A DNA stretch of 64,000 bases from Erpobdella octoculata (Eukaryota; Annelida; Clitellata; Hirudinida; Erpobdellidae): the NCBI GenBank assembly GCA_963978895.1, contig OZ022238.1:6645650-6709649 (forward strand), given 5' to 3'. The position numbers and the translations under genes are program-made. Below, piece after piece: positions 30,225 through 43,520 of this stretch. Position 1 is the stretch's first letter; each line of letters opens with the position of its first letter. Under the pieces are notes generated by a model. That model had not been told where the DNA came from, searched no databases, and was given only the letters and a program-made list of their open reading frames with translations.

Positions 30225-30575
30225 TGAGTAAATGTATAGTACCTTTCCTCGCTTGAAATTAAAAAAAATTGAACCGTGCATCCTTAGTAGAGTACTTCAC
30301 GTGCCGATTTTTACGTCTCGACTCGGCCCGTCGACAACTTGGCCCGGCCCCTTTTATAAGCAAAATTTCAAGGCCTCGCTCGGCCCGTCTAATTTGGTCT
30401 TGACCCGTTTTTACAGGCCTAGAATTTCTATATTCTTGATGAAAAACGTTGGCCCGTCCCAACTTGACTTCAGGTTTGGCCCGGCTCTTGTGAAGACCTT
30501 AAAATCAAGGCTAGCTCGGCCGGTAATAAACTGGACTCAGCTAGTTTTAAAGGGCACAAAACCTCAAAATACTAA
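30225..30575. repeat. GGCCCGTC-type repeat array, second copy
   Basis: It opens with the CGCTTGAAATT and GAACCGTGCATC segment shared with 13.97-14.48 kb, then has GACTCGGCCCGTC, GGCCCGGCCCC and GGCCCGTCCCAAC motifs. It ends GGGCACAAAACCTCAAAA as at 17.57 kb. The ORFs across it are incidental. Confidence 0.55.
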
Positions 30576-30619
30576 TTATGTTATTTTGTAAGAATAATCT
30601 TGGTACTAAATTGCAAAAT

Positions 30620-31165
30620 TTTCACATTTTTAATTTTTGAAGTTTTTATTCAAATATTTTTTTTCTACGCCACATTTGAGGTCCTGGAAATTAAATTATC
30701 AAAAATTGGTAAAACACATATAGATATATTTATTTCTCGAGTAGATACTGAATAATAAATTTTACATCTGTATCTTTACAATTTTTGAGTTGCAATTAAT
30801 TTAAAAAATAATATCCCTTTCCACCCCACATTTGAGGTCCTGGAAACCAAATTTTCAAAAAGGTTAAAACACGTATATTATTAATTTGTGATTAAATACT
30901 AAATATTTATTTTACATCTGTAGCATTCACAGTATTTGATTACCAATTAAAAAAAACAAATAACCCTATTTCCACATTTGAGGTCCTGGAAACCAAAATT
31001 TTAAAATATGGTGAAACACGTATATTGTTATTTTTAGAGTAGAAACTAAATACAAACTTTTATTTCTGAAGCATTTACAGTTGTTGAGTAGCAGTTACTT
31101 TAAAAACCAAGTAATCCTATTGTCCACCCCACATTTAAGGTCCTGGAAACCAAATTTATAGAAAA
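30620..31165. repeat. About 153-bp satellite, left part
   Basis: Tandem copies anchored by CACATTTGAGGTCCTGGAAA at 30671, 30827, 30973 and 31130 (spacing 146-157). Each unit also holds AACACGTATATT and TTTACATCTGTAGCATT. The array is cut by a Helitron after 31165 and resumes at 33062. Confidence 0.88.
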
Positions 31166-31293
31166 CTAGCTGGGTTACCCGGCGTTGCCCGGGATTTTGT
31201 TAATCCAAGGGTCTATTTCAAGAAAAAGAATTGATATGGAAATAGACCCTTGGATTAACAAAATCCCGGGCAACGCCGGGTAACCCAGCTAGT
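31165..31293. repeat. Perfect 55-bp inverted repeat with 19-base spacer
   Basis: Arms 31165-31219 and 31239-31293 are exact inverse copies. Each contains the full Helitron 3' terminus (CTAGCTGGGTTACCCGGCGT and on) plus GGGTCTATTTC. The spacer is 31220-31238. The outer arm is the true 3' end, and the inner arm abuts the point where the Rep ORF homology stops. Confidence 0.97.
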
Positions 31294-32555
31294 TGATGAT
31301 AAAGTTGACGGCACTTGAGAATGTGGTTATCCTCACCAGCTCGGTACATCAATCTGTAAGCATAAAAATCCATAGCCGATACCTTTTTGTTGTGATTTGT
31401 AGTGCCTGCTGTCGGATTTATTTGCGGTATTCCACGTTTTTGCAACACAATGTCACGTTTCTCAAAATCATTCCCAACCATGACAATGGCAACCTCATCA
31501 AAAGTCGGTGCATTAAACCTTCTTTGATGCTCCGCTGTAGGTGCTTTGTCAGCACGGATGACAATCTTACACTCATCAGTTGGCATGTGCTCCAATGCTG
31601 TTTTGAATAGCCGAACATAAGCATTGTGTCTGTGTAAAAGCTCTTGCAGATCGACTATAATTTTTTCTCTAGTTCCTGGAATTGCTGAACACCTTTTGTT
31701 AGCCTCTGAGGTTGCATCACCCATAAAATAAATTTGTAGAAATTGGTGTTCGTTATCTTTTGTTGGCAGCAAGGAACCAATTTTGTGGTATACCTGGCCT
31801 TGAACTTTAAATGTTGGCATGAAACCTTGCTCTCGAATATCAACCGTTGAACCGAATGAAGTCATCTGAAAGCAAGAGTTGTACCTTCTAATATTTTCCA
31901 GAAAATGTCTTGAGATCAGCGTAGAACCAGTCATAAGAGAATGCAAAGGTTCGGGAGGTGAAACCAATGTAGATAACTTGACTTTGCCATTGCTGCAGCA
32001 CATTCCCGGTGGTTCATCTTTCCATTTTAGTGCAAGACAATGAATACATCTAAGATCCATTTTTCCTATGTCAACTATGTCAAAGTAATTTTCATGAGGA
32101 GAATATGAAAATGCCATGTGAGATGAATTTTTTCTAGATGCTCTGACTGTAATAACTCTTGTTCTTATACTTTGAAGTCTTTGTCCTCTTTCTTGCTGAG
32201 TTTCATTTGTTCTGACTTCATTAGTTCTGGTTCGTACTCTTCCAAGTCTTTGTTCTCTTTCTTGCTGAGTTTCATTTGTTCTGACTTCAGCAGTTCTGGT
32301 TCGTACTCTTCCAAGTCTTTGTTCTCTTTCTTGCTGAGTTTCATTTGTTCTGAATTCAGCAGTTCTGGTTCGTACTCTTTCAAGTCTTTGTTCTCTTTCT
32401 TGCTGAGTTTCATTTGTTCTGAATTCAGCAGTTCTGGTTCGTGAAAGGTTAAGTCTGTCTTCCGTTTGATCGCTTGTTTCCAGAGATCGTTCAACAGCCA
32501 TTCTTTTGGCATCATTAGACTTCCTAACAATTGAAGGTCTCTTTTTTGACGGCAT
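31218..32555 (-). pseudogene. Helitron Rep-helicase, N-terminal part (truncated)
   Basis: The open frame of 445 codons starts at an ATG (MPSKKRPSIVRK). Residues about 40-140 are four imperfect 23-residue repeats (RTRTAEFRTNETQQEREQRL and three more). The rest is the Helitron helicase-like N-terminal domain: IGKMDLRCIHCLALKWKDEP, GMCCSNGKV, NSCFQMTSFGS, FMPTFKVQGQVYHKIGSLLP, FLQIYFMGD, RADKAPTAEHQRRFNAPTFD and EDNHILKCRQL. Homology ends abruptly after RQLYHQ, where the inverted copy of the element terminus begins. The Rep catalytic motifs and the whole helicase are gone. Confidence 0.93.
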
Positions 32556-32643
32556 TGTAAAATGTATAAACTCAAGATTAAATTATTATGAATAGAATTG
32601 TTAGAATGAAAAATATAAATCATGAACTCAGTCAATAGGAAAA

Positions 32644-32852
<209 letters not shown>

Positions 32853-33061
32853 ACTTACTACCGCTGACCAAAACGTTTTTTGTCCATAAAACATCAACGG
32901 AGAAACCAATTTATTTAAAATTTTACAGGAACCACCGCTTGAATAAGATACATAAGTGTGCCAAATTTCAATTAAATCTGTTCGGCCGTTTACATTTTAT
33001 GTCCGAACAAACAAACAAACAAACAAACAAACAAACAAACATTTCATTTTTATATATAAGA

Positions 33062-33560
33062 TGGTGAAACACCTATATTTTTATTTTTAGAATTGAAACT
33101 AAAAACTAATTTTTACATCTGTAGTATTTACAATTTTTGAGTAGCAGTTACTTTAAAAAACAAATAACCCTATTTTCCACCCCACATTTGAAGTCCTGGA
33201 AACCAAATTTTCAAAAAATGCTAAAACACGAATTTCATTATTTTTGGAGAAAAAATAAATACTAATTTTTACTCCTGTAGCATTCACAGTTTTTGAGTAG
33301 CAGCTACTTTAAAAACCAAATAATCCAATTTTCCAACCAGCATTTGAGGTCCGGGAAACAGAATTTTCAAAAAATGGTGAAACACGTATTTTTTTATTTT
33401 TCAAAAAGAATTCATACACCAAATTTCAAAATCTCCTCATTTTTGGTTTTCGAAATATACATTGTTTTAGAAAAAAGTTTGTTTTCCAGTTTCTTCCCCT
33501 CAGGAGCAAAATTTTTAAAAATCTTTTCTTAGTGGATGCTTACGCAATAAAAATAATATA
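33062..33560. repeat. About 153-bp satellite, right part
   Basis: Continuation of the array after the Helitron, with anchors at 33183 and 33339. It decays toward GTTTCTAGGATGAGGCGTTT and a short (GTCA)n run at about 33616-33630. Confidence 0.85.
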
Positions 33561-33650
33561 AGTTCCAAATTTCACGTTTCTAGGATGAGGCGTTTGAGCT
33601 CGGCGTTGATTATCAGTCAGTCAGTCAGGACATGTTCTTATATATATATA

Positions 33651-34157
33651 CTAGCGGGGCACCCGGCGTTGCCCGGGATTCTTAGAGCTTTTTCTAATGT
33701 TTGTTTTTCTCGCTCCCGTTTCCTTCCCGTTTGTTCTTGCGCTCTCAGTCGCTTTCCCGCTCCCGACCGCTTTTCCCGCTCCCGGCTGCTTTCCCGCTCC
33801 CGGCCGCTTTCCCGCTCCCGGTTGCTTTCCCGCTCCCGGTTGCTTTCCCGCCCCCGGTTGCTTTTCCGCTCCTGGCAGTTTTCTCGCTCTTGTTCGCTTT
33901 CCCGCTCTAAATCGTTTTCCCGATCCGGACGCTTTCTCGCTCTTGGTCGCTTTACCTTCCCCGCTTGCTATTTTGCTCTCAGTTGCATTTTTCGTTCCCT
34001 CTTGCTTTCCCATTCCAGTCTCCACTCATTTTCTAATTCCGGTTTCCGCTCGCTCTCCCGCTCCGCTCATTTTGTGACGGATTTCAAATTTTTTTTCTCT
34101 ATATTTGATTCCCCTTGACTCTCGAGGTTGTTTGAAAATTTCATTACATACAAACAT
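33651..34157 (-). mobile_element. Non-autonomous Helitron, minus strand
   Basis: The 3' end on the minus strand is CCCGGGCAACGCCGGGTGCC then CCGCTAG, followed by a TA-rich flank. The body has CCCGCTCCCGGTTGCTTTC units. At the far end is the inverted family 5' region (GAAATTTTCAAACAACCTCG), running into a TA tract. Non-coding; the Arg/Ser- and Pro-rich ORFs are repeat artefacts. Confidence 0.75.
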
Positions 34158-34607
<450 letters not shown>

Positions 34608-34707
34608 CATCAGGTGTATTGAAATCTATTTCCTTATAATAGAACTTCTGACTAAAGTTTTAAAAATCATTCTATAATTTCATCAGCCCACTGTAAGAAG
34701 AACAGAA

Positions 34708-36114
34708 ATGAATGAAATTAATTTTACAATTTCGACTTTGAAAAATATTTCCAGAGACTTTATTGTCAACAATTTTATGGAAACATTGATTGAAAATAAC
34801 TCAAATAAAAAAGACTTCCCCTACAAACTGAAAGACAACATAAATTTATCACCGACTTTGTTTAAAAATATTCTTTTGCGGTGTAGTGAAATTAAACATA
34901 ATTTGTGCTATGGACGTTTGTTATTTTGTTTAACTGAAGCTAACAGTAACAACAATGATGATTTAGTTTTAGATCATTTCATGTTTGAGCCATATGCTAT
35001 ACTATTAGAAAACGTTTTGAAGAAGAAATCTTTTATAAGGATATCTATTAGTTTTAATAATCGGCAATATATTTACTACAAAGAAATTGATTTTTTTAAT
35101 ACTTGTCAAATTTTTCAAAAAGTTTCATTTTTTTCCAACACTTTAGAAGAACTTAACTTAGATGTTTGCTGTGAATTCATGGAAAAACGCAACCTAAGCA
35201 ATACCGGACTTTATTCAACCTGGTTTTGCCCGAAATTAAAACGGCTTCTTTTGTCTTGTGTTAGTTTCTGTTCTAACACAGAATTTGACTTAATCGATCG
35301 TATTGGAATTAATTTTTTTAATAACCGTTTAGAAACGTTATCAATTATTGATTGTGTATTGACTGAAGGGCTGTTAAATAAGTTGAAAAAATTCAAAAAC
35401 CTCGAAAAGTTGGCTGTAATTAATTTAAAATCGTGGAGTTCCTGCGAAAGTTTCATCGAAGCAGTAACTGGTCTGTTAAAACTTAGTTGGCTGGACGTAA
35501 GCGATACTGAATGTTGCTGCTTGAATGTTACCATGGATATAAAACAGGTATACAAATTGATCGATGTACTGCCTAGTTTGATACATTTTGATATTAGTCA
35601 TACTCTTTTGAATGATGAGCTCAATGTTTTGTGGCTTCACCCAAGAAGATTTAAATACCTAGGAATATGTTTCTGTTCAGATTATTCGAATATTTCGGGT
35701 TTCAACTCAGATATCGTAGGTTCATTTGAAAATGTTGAAGAACTTGTATTCTCTTTGAATTATATTTTAGTGAAAGAAAAGTTGTACATAAAAGGACTTG
35801 AAAAAATAATGGAATTTGGAAGAAGCGGGAATCATCGTTCTTTAATGAAAAAACACATTTCAAATTTCTTGGATTTTCTATACAAAGGACTTATATACTA
35901 CAACTGTGACAAGAACGATTTTGCTATACCGCTCAAAGTTTTACCGATTTTAAGAAATTGTGTAGGTGGATTGACTCAAAATGAATTAAACAAACTCAAA
36001 CAACCATTTTGGCGCAGACCGGTTACCAATAACTTTGAAATTTCATTGAAGCACTTATCATATCAATTAGTAGCATATTTTATTTCTATCAGCGAGCCAC
36101 AGACAGTGGCGTAG
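34708..36114 (+). CDS. Leucine-rich-repeat protein resembling ZYG11/ZER1 family, intronless
   Basis: A single open frame of 468 codons from an ATG in good context. Leucine-rich segments recur: TLEELNLDVCC, CPKLKRLLLSCVSF, RLETLSIIDCVL, NLEKLAVINL, LLKLSWLDVSDTE, PSLIHFDISHTLL, RFKYLGICFC and VEELVFSLN. The WLDVSDTE...FDISHT pair and overall size resemble the LRR part of ZYG11/ZER1 proteins, substrate receptors of a cullin-2 ubiquitin ligase. That link is tentative, because no VHL-box-type Cul2/elongin site or armadillo half was recognised. It has no introns while neighbouring genes do, so a retrocopy is possible. TA microsatellites and Helitron pieces flank it on the left. Confidence 0.8.
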   Translation: MNEINFTISTLKNISRDFIVNNFMETLIENNSNKKDFPYKLKDNINLSPTLFKNILLRCSEIKHNLCYGRLLFCLTEANSNNNDDLVLDHFMFEPYAILLENVLKKKSFIRISISFNNRQYIYYKEIDFFNTCQIFQKVSFFSNTLEELNLDVCCEFMEKRNLSNTGLYSTWFCPKLKRLLLSCVSFCSNTEFDLIDRIGINFFNNRLETLSIIDCVLTEGLLNKLKKFKNLEKLAVINLKSWSSCESFIEAVTGLLKLSWLDVSDTECCCLNVTMDIKQVYKLIDVLPSLIHFDISHTLLNDELNVLWLHPRRFKYLGICFCSDYSNISGFNSDIVGSFENVEELVFSLNYILVKEKLYIKGLEKIMEFGRSGNHRSLMKKHISNFLDFLYKGLIYYNCDKNDFAIPLKVLPILRNCVGGLTQNELNKLKQPFWRRPVTNNFEISLKHLSYQLVAYFISISEPQTVA

Positions 36115-36123
36115 CGCCAGTTT

Positions 36124-36131
36124 AAATAAAG
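36124..36131 (+). terminator. Poly(A) signal of the LRR gene
   Basis: AAATAAAG lies about 10 bases after the stop codon, followed by a T-run. The very short distance is unusual but a signal of this type is expected here. Confidence 0.45.
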
Positions 36132-36169
36132 TTATTTTTTTTATTAAAATTAAAATCCCGTCTATTAAC

Positions 36170-36571
36170 TTTGCCCCCGATCTTGCTTACTTGCTTGCTC
36201 GCTTGCTTGACTGCTTGCAGACCTTGAAAGTGAAAAGTAACAACTTCCCGTCATCCAATCGAGCTGAAATCTTCTTCTATACATATAAAAATGAGATTAT
36301 GTCTCTATGTATGTGTGTATGTCCTTTATGCATTGCTATACCATTCATCTGATCGTAATGAAATTTTCACACAACATCGAGTGTCAATAGAAAAAGGTTT
36401 TTGTAGAAAAATTAAAATTGGTCACAAAATGAGCGGAGCGTGAACGGGAACGGAAAAACCAAGAGGTAACGGAAAAGCGACCGGGAGAGCAAGTGGGGAA
36501 AGAAACGAGAACGACAGAGAAAAACAACAGAAAACCTCTAAAAACCCCGGGCAACGCCGCTACCGCGCTAT
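36170..36571 (+). mobile_element. Mini-Helitron (degenerate) preceded by a GCTTGCTTGC repeat
   Basis: TCTTCTATACATATAAAAATG near 36272 fits the family 5' end. The interior, TTTATGCATTGCTATACC and GAAATTTTCACACAACATCG, matches 1.93-2.02 kb. It ends CCCGGGCAACGCCGCTACCG then CGCTAT, a decayed CTAG end. The stretch before it (CTTGCTTGCTCGCTTGCTTG and CATCCAATCGAGCTGAAAT) has a counterpart at 37.93-38.02 kb. Confidence 0.6.
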
Positions 36572-36734
36572 TTTTTTTTTTATAATAAACGAATATGCGA
36601 TACGGGTTAAAAATGAAATGAAATGTGGTAATTTACCGAGCGTTTCTTAAAGAGCTCAGTTGAGCTGATCATTTAAGTTTACATGCTTCACGGAAAGAAA
36701 CGATTTTACCCGCTAAGTTTTCCGATAGCATGGA

Positions 36735-36820
36735 CTATTAATTATTATAAGCAGCAAGTGTGAATCGAACCGTGAAGCTTTCACATTCAAGGTTGTCACT
36801 CTACAAACTCTGTGCGAGGG
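36735..36820 (-). mobile_element. tRNA-like SINE head
   Basis: On the minus strand: GTTTGTAGAGTGACAACC, then an exact B box, CACGGTTCGATTCACAC. It lacks a tRNA-length acceptor stem, so a SINE fragment is likelier than a tRNA gene. Confidence 0.45.
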
Positions 36821-36827
36821 ACTTTAT

Positions 36828-36927
<100 letters not shown>

Positions 36928-37099
36928 CGGTTGTTTTAGATTCAAAAATTTTAGTTCGTTGACTCAGATAAAGAGGCAAATAAAAACTTTTTTTGTAACT
37001 TATTTTTTGTCTTTACTTGTTAATTATCTGAAAATAGAATGTTCGTCTTAGTCATTTTTGTTTACTTTGTTTTGTTTTTATTAAAAACTAAAATTTAAA

Positions 37100-39750
37100 A
37101 AAATAAAATTATTTCAAATTTTGTAATAATATGCAATTTTTGATTTGGAAGATTAGAGCGAAAAATAGCATTGGTAAACTTTTTTAATAGAAACGTCAAT
37201 CGAAAACACCACAACAAACGAATGGCTGCAGAAATAAAAGCTAACTCGGCCTGCCGTTCGCTAAGCATTGCTACAACAAACGGGCAATGGACCACTATTC
37301 CGATACAAACTTCAAAGTTCTCTAGTTCAGATTCCTCAAGTCGAAAAAACGGGGATTTTTGGAAACTGTAATGTACCTTATATTCTAAACAAAATTCCAA
37401 AGTTTGGTTTCTATACCACTTTTTTTCTACCCCTTACGCGGGTTGCGATCTTCAGTTACCATACTATAACTCGTAGTGGTCACTTCGGTGCGCACCTATC
37501 TAATTAAATTAACTTATTGCAACCCTTCTAGCGGATAGAGGACTGGAAATTATGAGACAAAAAAAACTAATTTTCCATTTGTTGAAGACTCAGTACTGCG
37601 CGTCAGCCAGAACAAATTATCTCACAATTTAAGATCAGTTTTTTTTTATATTAGTTTATGGTCTTTTATACTAGGTGTTTTAAAACTGAAATGGCTGTAT
37701 GTTGGAAACACACATGCACTTCCTGTTGGTAATCATATTTGATCCTTTTAACTGTCTCTCCTCTTTTATCCAGCTTTAAGACTGGCTTGCAAAATCAAGG
37801 CGGAGTTGATTAAGAGCAGTCTATCAACTAACTTCTTGCACTCACATGAGTAGCATTTTGCAATGTAGAAGATGAAAATCGGATAAAACTTTGATGCTTT
37901 TTTGAATTATATATATTAGCTTCGCCGTGTTGGCTTGCTTGCTTGCTTCAACCATACGTTGGAAGCCTATACCACTATAAAACCTACTTCCTGTAATCCA
38001 ATCAAGTTAAAATTTGGTAAGTTTATTTGCTACTGAGGACTTTACATTTTATTAAATTTTGAGATTGATTGAATAAAATATAAGTGAATTATAAAATAAA
38101 ATCAGTTAAACCTTAAAAAAAATTTAATTTAAATTGTTATGTAAAAAAACAAAACATTAATTTTTGTTTTTGTAAAAAGATATATTTAATTTTTGATTTA
38201 AAAACTTTTTAGTAAAATATTTATTCCATATTGATTCAAAAATAGCTTATATTTTCAATCCTAACAATCAAATTTTCAATACTCACATACTTCACATAAT
38301 AAATATTTGGAAAACTGTGGTCAATATTTTCATATTTTATAGACTTACTATCATAAAAAACATTTTGCAAAACATTTTTACTTTCCGAATTACAAAATTA
38401 GAAAGGATTTAAAAAACCGTAGTTTTTAACGGTTTTTTACATGCTTTTCAAGCTTCACACGCCGGTTGAGTTGATTCTTACTAGAATCACTTAGAAAACC
38501 ATTCAAGTGTGTTTGAATATCATGAATAGTTATTAAAAGAATATTTTTCTCTTGTAATTTTATATTCGAATTTGCAACATCAGAGAAGCGAGTGAAACAG
38601 CATTGTATCGTCACCTATAATAGTAGGATATAATTTTATCCTTTCGCAGATTGGAGGGGGGGAGCTGTTATCGCTCTTTCCTCCACTCAATTTACGTAAT
38701 TATAATTCATCTGATTTTGATTTTTTTATATCTGGATTTATTAAATCTACGGAATCCAAAATTTTATGTTTTTTAATATAAAATTTAAAATTTAAAATTC
38801 TTTCAAATAATTCAATAAATATTTCTTCTCAACAATTTATCATTTCCGTTAACTGACCTTAACGCAAATGAAGTTATTCAACCTATCAAACTGTCTATCA
38901 ACGCTAAACGATGTCAAACTAAAGCATTTCTTTATAACAGTAACACCACTGACAAACACCACTGTGAAAGGATAGCTGTTGAAATAAATGCCGTCCCAAC
39001 TTGTGGACGTTGGCGCAATCAGTTACATTACTCTACAGACGTGTGTAGTAGGTTGTAATTAAATGGTAGCTGTAAAACATCATTAAAGTGGCTTGTTCGT
39101 GGTTCAGCTTGCTTAATAATTTTATATGAAGCACCAAAATACTTTCTGAAATTGATTTGATTTTGTCTAAACTTTTAACTTGTAGGAGCTATTTTATTTA
39201 AATTGGCGCATCTTTCATTTTATTTTTTTTAGTACTTCAGAAAGATGATTGTCAACTGTGTATTAGTTATAATATTAAAATAAAACTTTAAATTGAAACG
39301 CAAGTTTATTAAACGTTGACATATACGCATCAGCACTATAACAGGAGTTGAAAATGCATTCATGTTATTTTTCTATATGAAATCATTGAAAGAAAAGTTT
39401 GATTGAACAATCAATTCTATTTGTTTAGTCGATTATTGTATAGAGCTATTAAATTTCGGCATAAAATGATTTTAATACATTTCTTTTGTCTGCAGAATTA
39501 ATGTTTCAATTACATATTTTTTTATTCAAAATGTAAAAATTATGAATTATTTAAAAAAAAACTACAAGACAAATAAAAACATTGATCTGATTCAGTTTTT
39601 TGTTTTAAAACTTTCGACTGACTGAGTTTGAAATAATTCGGTTAAAAATATTTATTAGATTTTTTTAGGGCTTTGTGTGATTGAAATTATTTTGGACAAT
39701 CCAGGCTCCGTGTTTTTATTATTTTCTGGGTCATTGATTCTTTTTATCTT
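37100..39750. other. No convincing gene
   Basis: AT-rich DNA. It includes a 66-codon ORF at 37171-37371 and a 62-codon minus-strand ORF at 38426-38614 that resemble no family I know. A 10-bp hairpin AAAAAACCGT / ACGGTTTTTT lies at about 38412-38438. The repeat at 37.93-38.02 kb (TTAGCTTCGCCGTGTTGGCT then GCTTGCTTGC) is shared with 36.2 kb. Confidence 0.4.
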
Positions 39751-39754
39751 GGAA

Positions 39755-39870
39755 CTAGCGGGGTGCCCGGCGTTGGCAGAGGTTTTTAGAGGTTTTTCTA
39801 TAGTTTTTCTCTCGCTCCCGTTTCTTTCCCCGCTTGCTCACCCGCTCCCGGCTGCTCATTGTTTTGCTCT
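39755..39870 (-). mobile_element. Helitron 3'-terminal fragment
   Basis: On the plus strand CTAGCGGGGTGCCCGGCGTT, then GGCAGAGGTTTTTAGAGG and TCTCTCGCTCCCG, the inverted 3' end of the local family. The rest of the element is missing. Confidence 0.65.
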
Positions 39871-39879
39871 TGCTTACAG

Positions 39880-41590
39880 AAACGGAACCATTAGAATGGT
39901 TCTAAATGCTTCAATAATTTAGAACATAGCCCCCCTCTATAGAATGGTACGCTGGAATCCCGATGAACAACTTTCAAATTAAAATTTGTAGTTTCAGTTT
40001 TTTCTTCACTTCATAGAGGAAAGCTTGACTTTCTCTAGAAGTGAGACATTCACCCCGTTGTCCTTGGGGCCAATTAAAGGCATAAACCATTTTCCTTTAT
40101 ATTCGGTGCAAGCACTAGTTTGAAAATAAAGTTAACGAGAACGAGTTTTAATTAGCGCTGAACGTGACCACAGTTGAGGAAAAGAATGTATCAACCAGAA
40201 AGTTTCAATTTAGTCGCCAGGTGTACAAAGTTATTAGTAACTAAAATATATTTAGCATACTATCAAATAATGAATATTATCATATCGTTTCTGCAACAGT
40301 TTGCACTGTTTTTGCACATACCAGTTAAACTGCAATTAAATTAATCTTACTGGAATTAAAATAAAACACATCATCATTTACGGAAAACTAGAGTGACATT
40401 GAGTTGAAATTTGTTATCCAATAACATTATTATTATTTGTCCCATCTCCAAAGACCGCTATCCAGATACAACTATTCACAAAACCTTGACAAAAAGTCTT
40501 GATTAAACTCTATCCGAACCAAACTAATCACACATATATTGTATAATGTGTCAATCAAACGTCACTTTTTAAGATTAGTGAAAAGAGTTACCTCAAAGAG
40601 ACAATCAACCTGAGCAATGCAGACAATGCACTCAGATAACTCAGATCCAGTCGGCTTGTTCCTAGTTACTCCTTGTGTATTTTCCCATGAAGTAACCCCA
40701 ATATTACTAATAAGTGCCTGGTTGGTCTAGTTTTTATAAGATTCAAATTATTATATGCAGACAGACTCTTCAATGGTACTGGGCTCATATATTCTGATCG
40801 CCGCTTGTCTTGCTGCAAAACAGTTGAGAATCTTATGTTTGTTTCTACGCACTAACATGACAGCATTCTAACTTTAATGATCATAAATAGTTAATCATTG
40901 TTCTAGAAGTCATTAAACTTAATTGCATTGACTTTCATTCATTGGCTTGTTTTTTTAATGTTTACAACAATTCATTTATCAACATGTATTAACTGAATGC
41001 ATTGTCTCTGTATTTTACAAAAATGAAACAGCAGTAATTGGTTGATAATCGGCCAGTATACATACATAATAAAAGAATATAGTACCACATGAAAACCAAG
41101 GTATCTTTGATGAAAACCCAGTTGGTTACGCTGGGTTCAGCAAAACCTGTACAAATGTACAAATGAACATTTCAATAGACTAAACTTTTTCTATGTTTAC
41201 GGTGCTGTTAAAAATATCTTTCAAAAGACTTAATTTCTTTTACACTATAAAGTTGTACTTTTATCTGTCTGATATTTAATAACAGATGAATAATTGGAAA
41301 TTTATTTTATTTTTAGAAATCAATTGTTGAACTAAAACCACCAAATAACCGATGAGTTATGAATTAAGTCTTTAAGTTGAACCTTTAAGTGCGATTTCGT
41401 CGTATAGACGATGTATAATCGTCACATTGAAGTGAAGTGGAGGGAACATTTGTCATTGATGACTCATGTCAGAGAAGCACAATACAACTTTTAATTGATC
41501 TTTTAACTTTTTAAAAATAATTTCGATGAACAAGATTCAAATAAAATAAATTGTTTTATCGATTTTTTGTCACTGAAGTAGAAGTACTTC
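39880..41590. other. No gene recognised
   Basis: AT-rich sequence without exon-like stretches, clear repeats or RNA motifs. Confidence 0.4.
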
Positions 41591-41594
41591 TCCT

Positions 41595-42050
<456 letters not shown>

Positions 42051-42056
42051 ATCGCC

Positions 42057-43157
42057 ATGGTTACTTTCAAACGTGCAATCCTATTACTCATTCTTACCTT
42101 TCTTGGCCATGCAAGGTGTGCTCCTAATTATTGATCACCTGTATTGCTTGCTGTACACCTTGGCCCTAACAACAACAGCTAGCTCGTTGAATGAAGCGTG
42201 CAGAATATTTTTTTCGTAACAAACCGGATTTTTGAAAAATCATTACAAAGCGCACATGCGATTTTAGTAGCGGATTTACAAACTCGCTCTTTTTGGATTT
42301 TATGAAAATGTTCCCTATCCGGTCGGCGCGTTTTTAATTGAAAATTGTTTTTTTTTTGGTTACGCATTACATGGAAACTGAAAACTGTAAGTTTGAATTT
42401 TGTTCGGTGTGTATGGATGTGCAAGTGTTTGTGTGGATGAATATGTGAATGTGATTATACGTTTGCTGGTAGTTATATGTGTGTGCGTGTGTGGTTGATA
42501 ATGTGCATGTGAATGATTATGTGTGTAACTGGATGATAATAACGTGTTTTTGATGATTATGTGTTTGTAAATTATTAGGTGTTTTTTATGATCATTTTTG
42601 CTTGTAGATGATTATGTACTTGTGTGGATGATTATAAGTCTGTGGATGATTATAAGTGTGTAGATGATAATAAGTGTGTGGATGATTATAAGTCTGTGGA
42701 TGATTATAAATGTGTGGATGATTATAAGTGTGTGGATCATTATAAGTGTGTGGATGATTATAAGTATGTGGATGATTATGTGTTTGTTGATGATTATGTG
42801 TTTGTTGATGTGTGTATAAAATAATACATCCGAGTTTGAGTTAAAGAAACCATAAGAATGAAACAAACAGAGCCATGATAACTTATTTTATTTGGTGACG
42901 ATTTAATGAGATTGAAGACAAATTCAATTTTTTTTACAGATATTCATTATTTTTTAATTTTAAATTAAAACAAAAGATCAAATTGCTCATAAAGTTGATC
43001 GAAGCAGGCAGTTTAGAAACATTATCACGTGGTTCATTTATATAGAACTTGTATGGTGTGGTTGGTTTGAATGGTTATAATTATAATGAGAGAGAATACA
43101 TTCTTTCAAAAACCTCAATGCGCCTCAGTGTAATGATGACGATGACGTTTATAACGT

Positions 43158-43246
<89 letters not shown>

Positions 43247-43373
43247 GTGATGGTGATGGTGATGGTGATGGTGATGGTGATGGTGATGGTGATGGTGATG
43301 GTGATGGTGATGGTGATGGTGATGGTGATGGTGATGGTGATGGTGATGGTGATGGTGATGGTGATGGTGATGG

Positions 43374-43420
<47 letters not shown>

Positions 43421-43469
43421 GTGATGGTGATGGTGATGGTGATGGTGATGGTGATGGTGATGGTGATGG

Positions 43470-43520
<51 letters not shown>

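Noticed and set aside
37171..37371. 66-codon ORF (VNFFNRNVNRKHHNKRM start)
   Set aside because: No family resemblance, no splice signals and no neighbouring exons; kept only as part of the gene-free interval.
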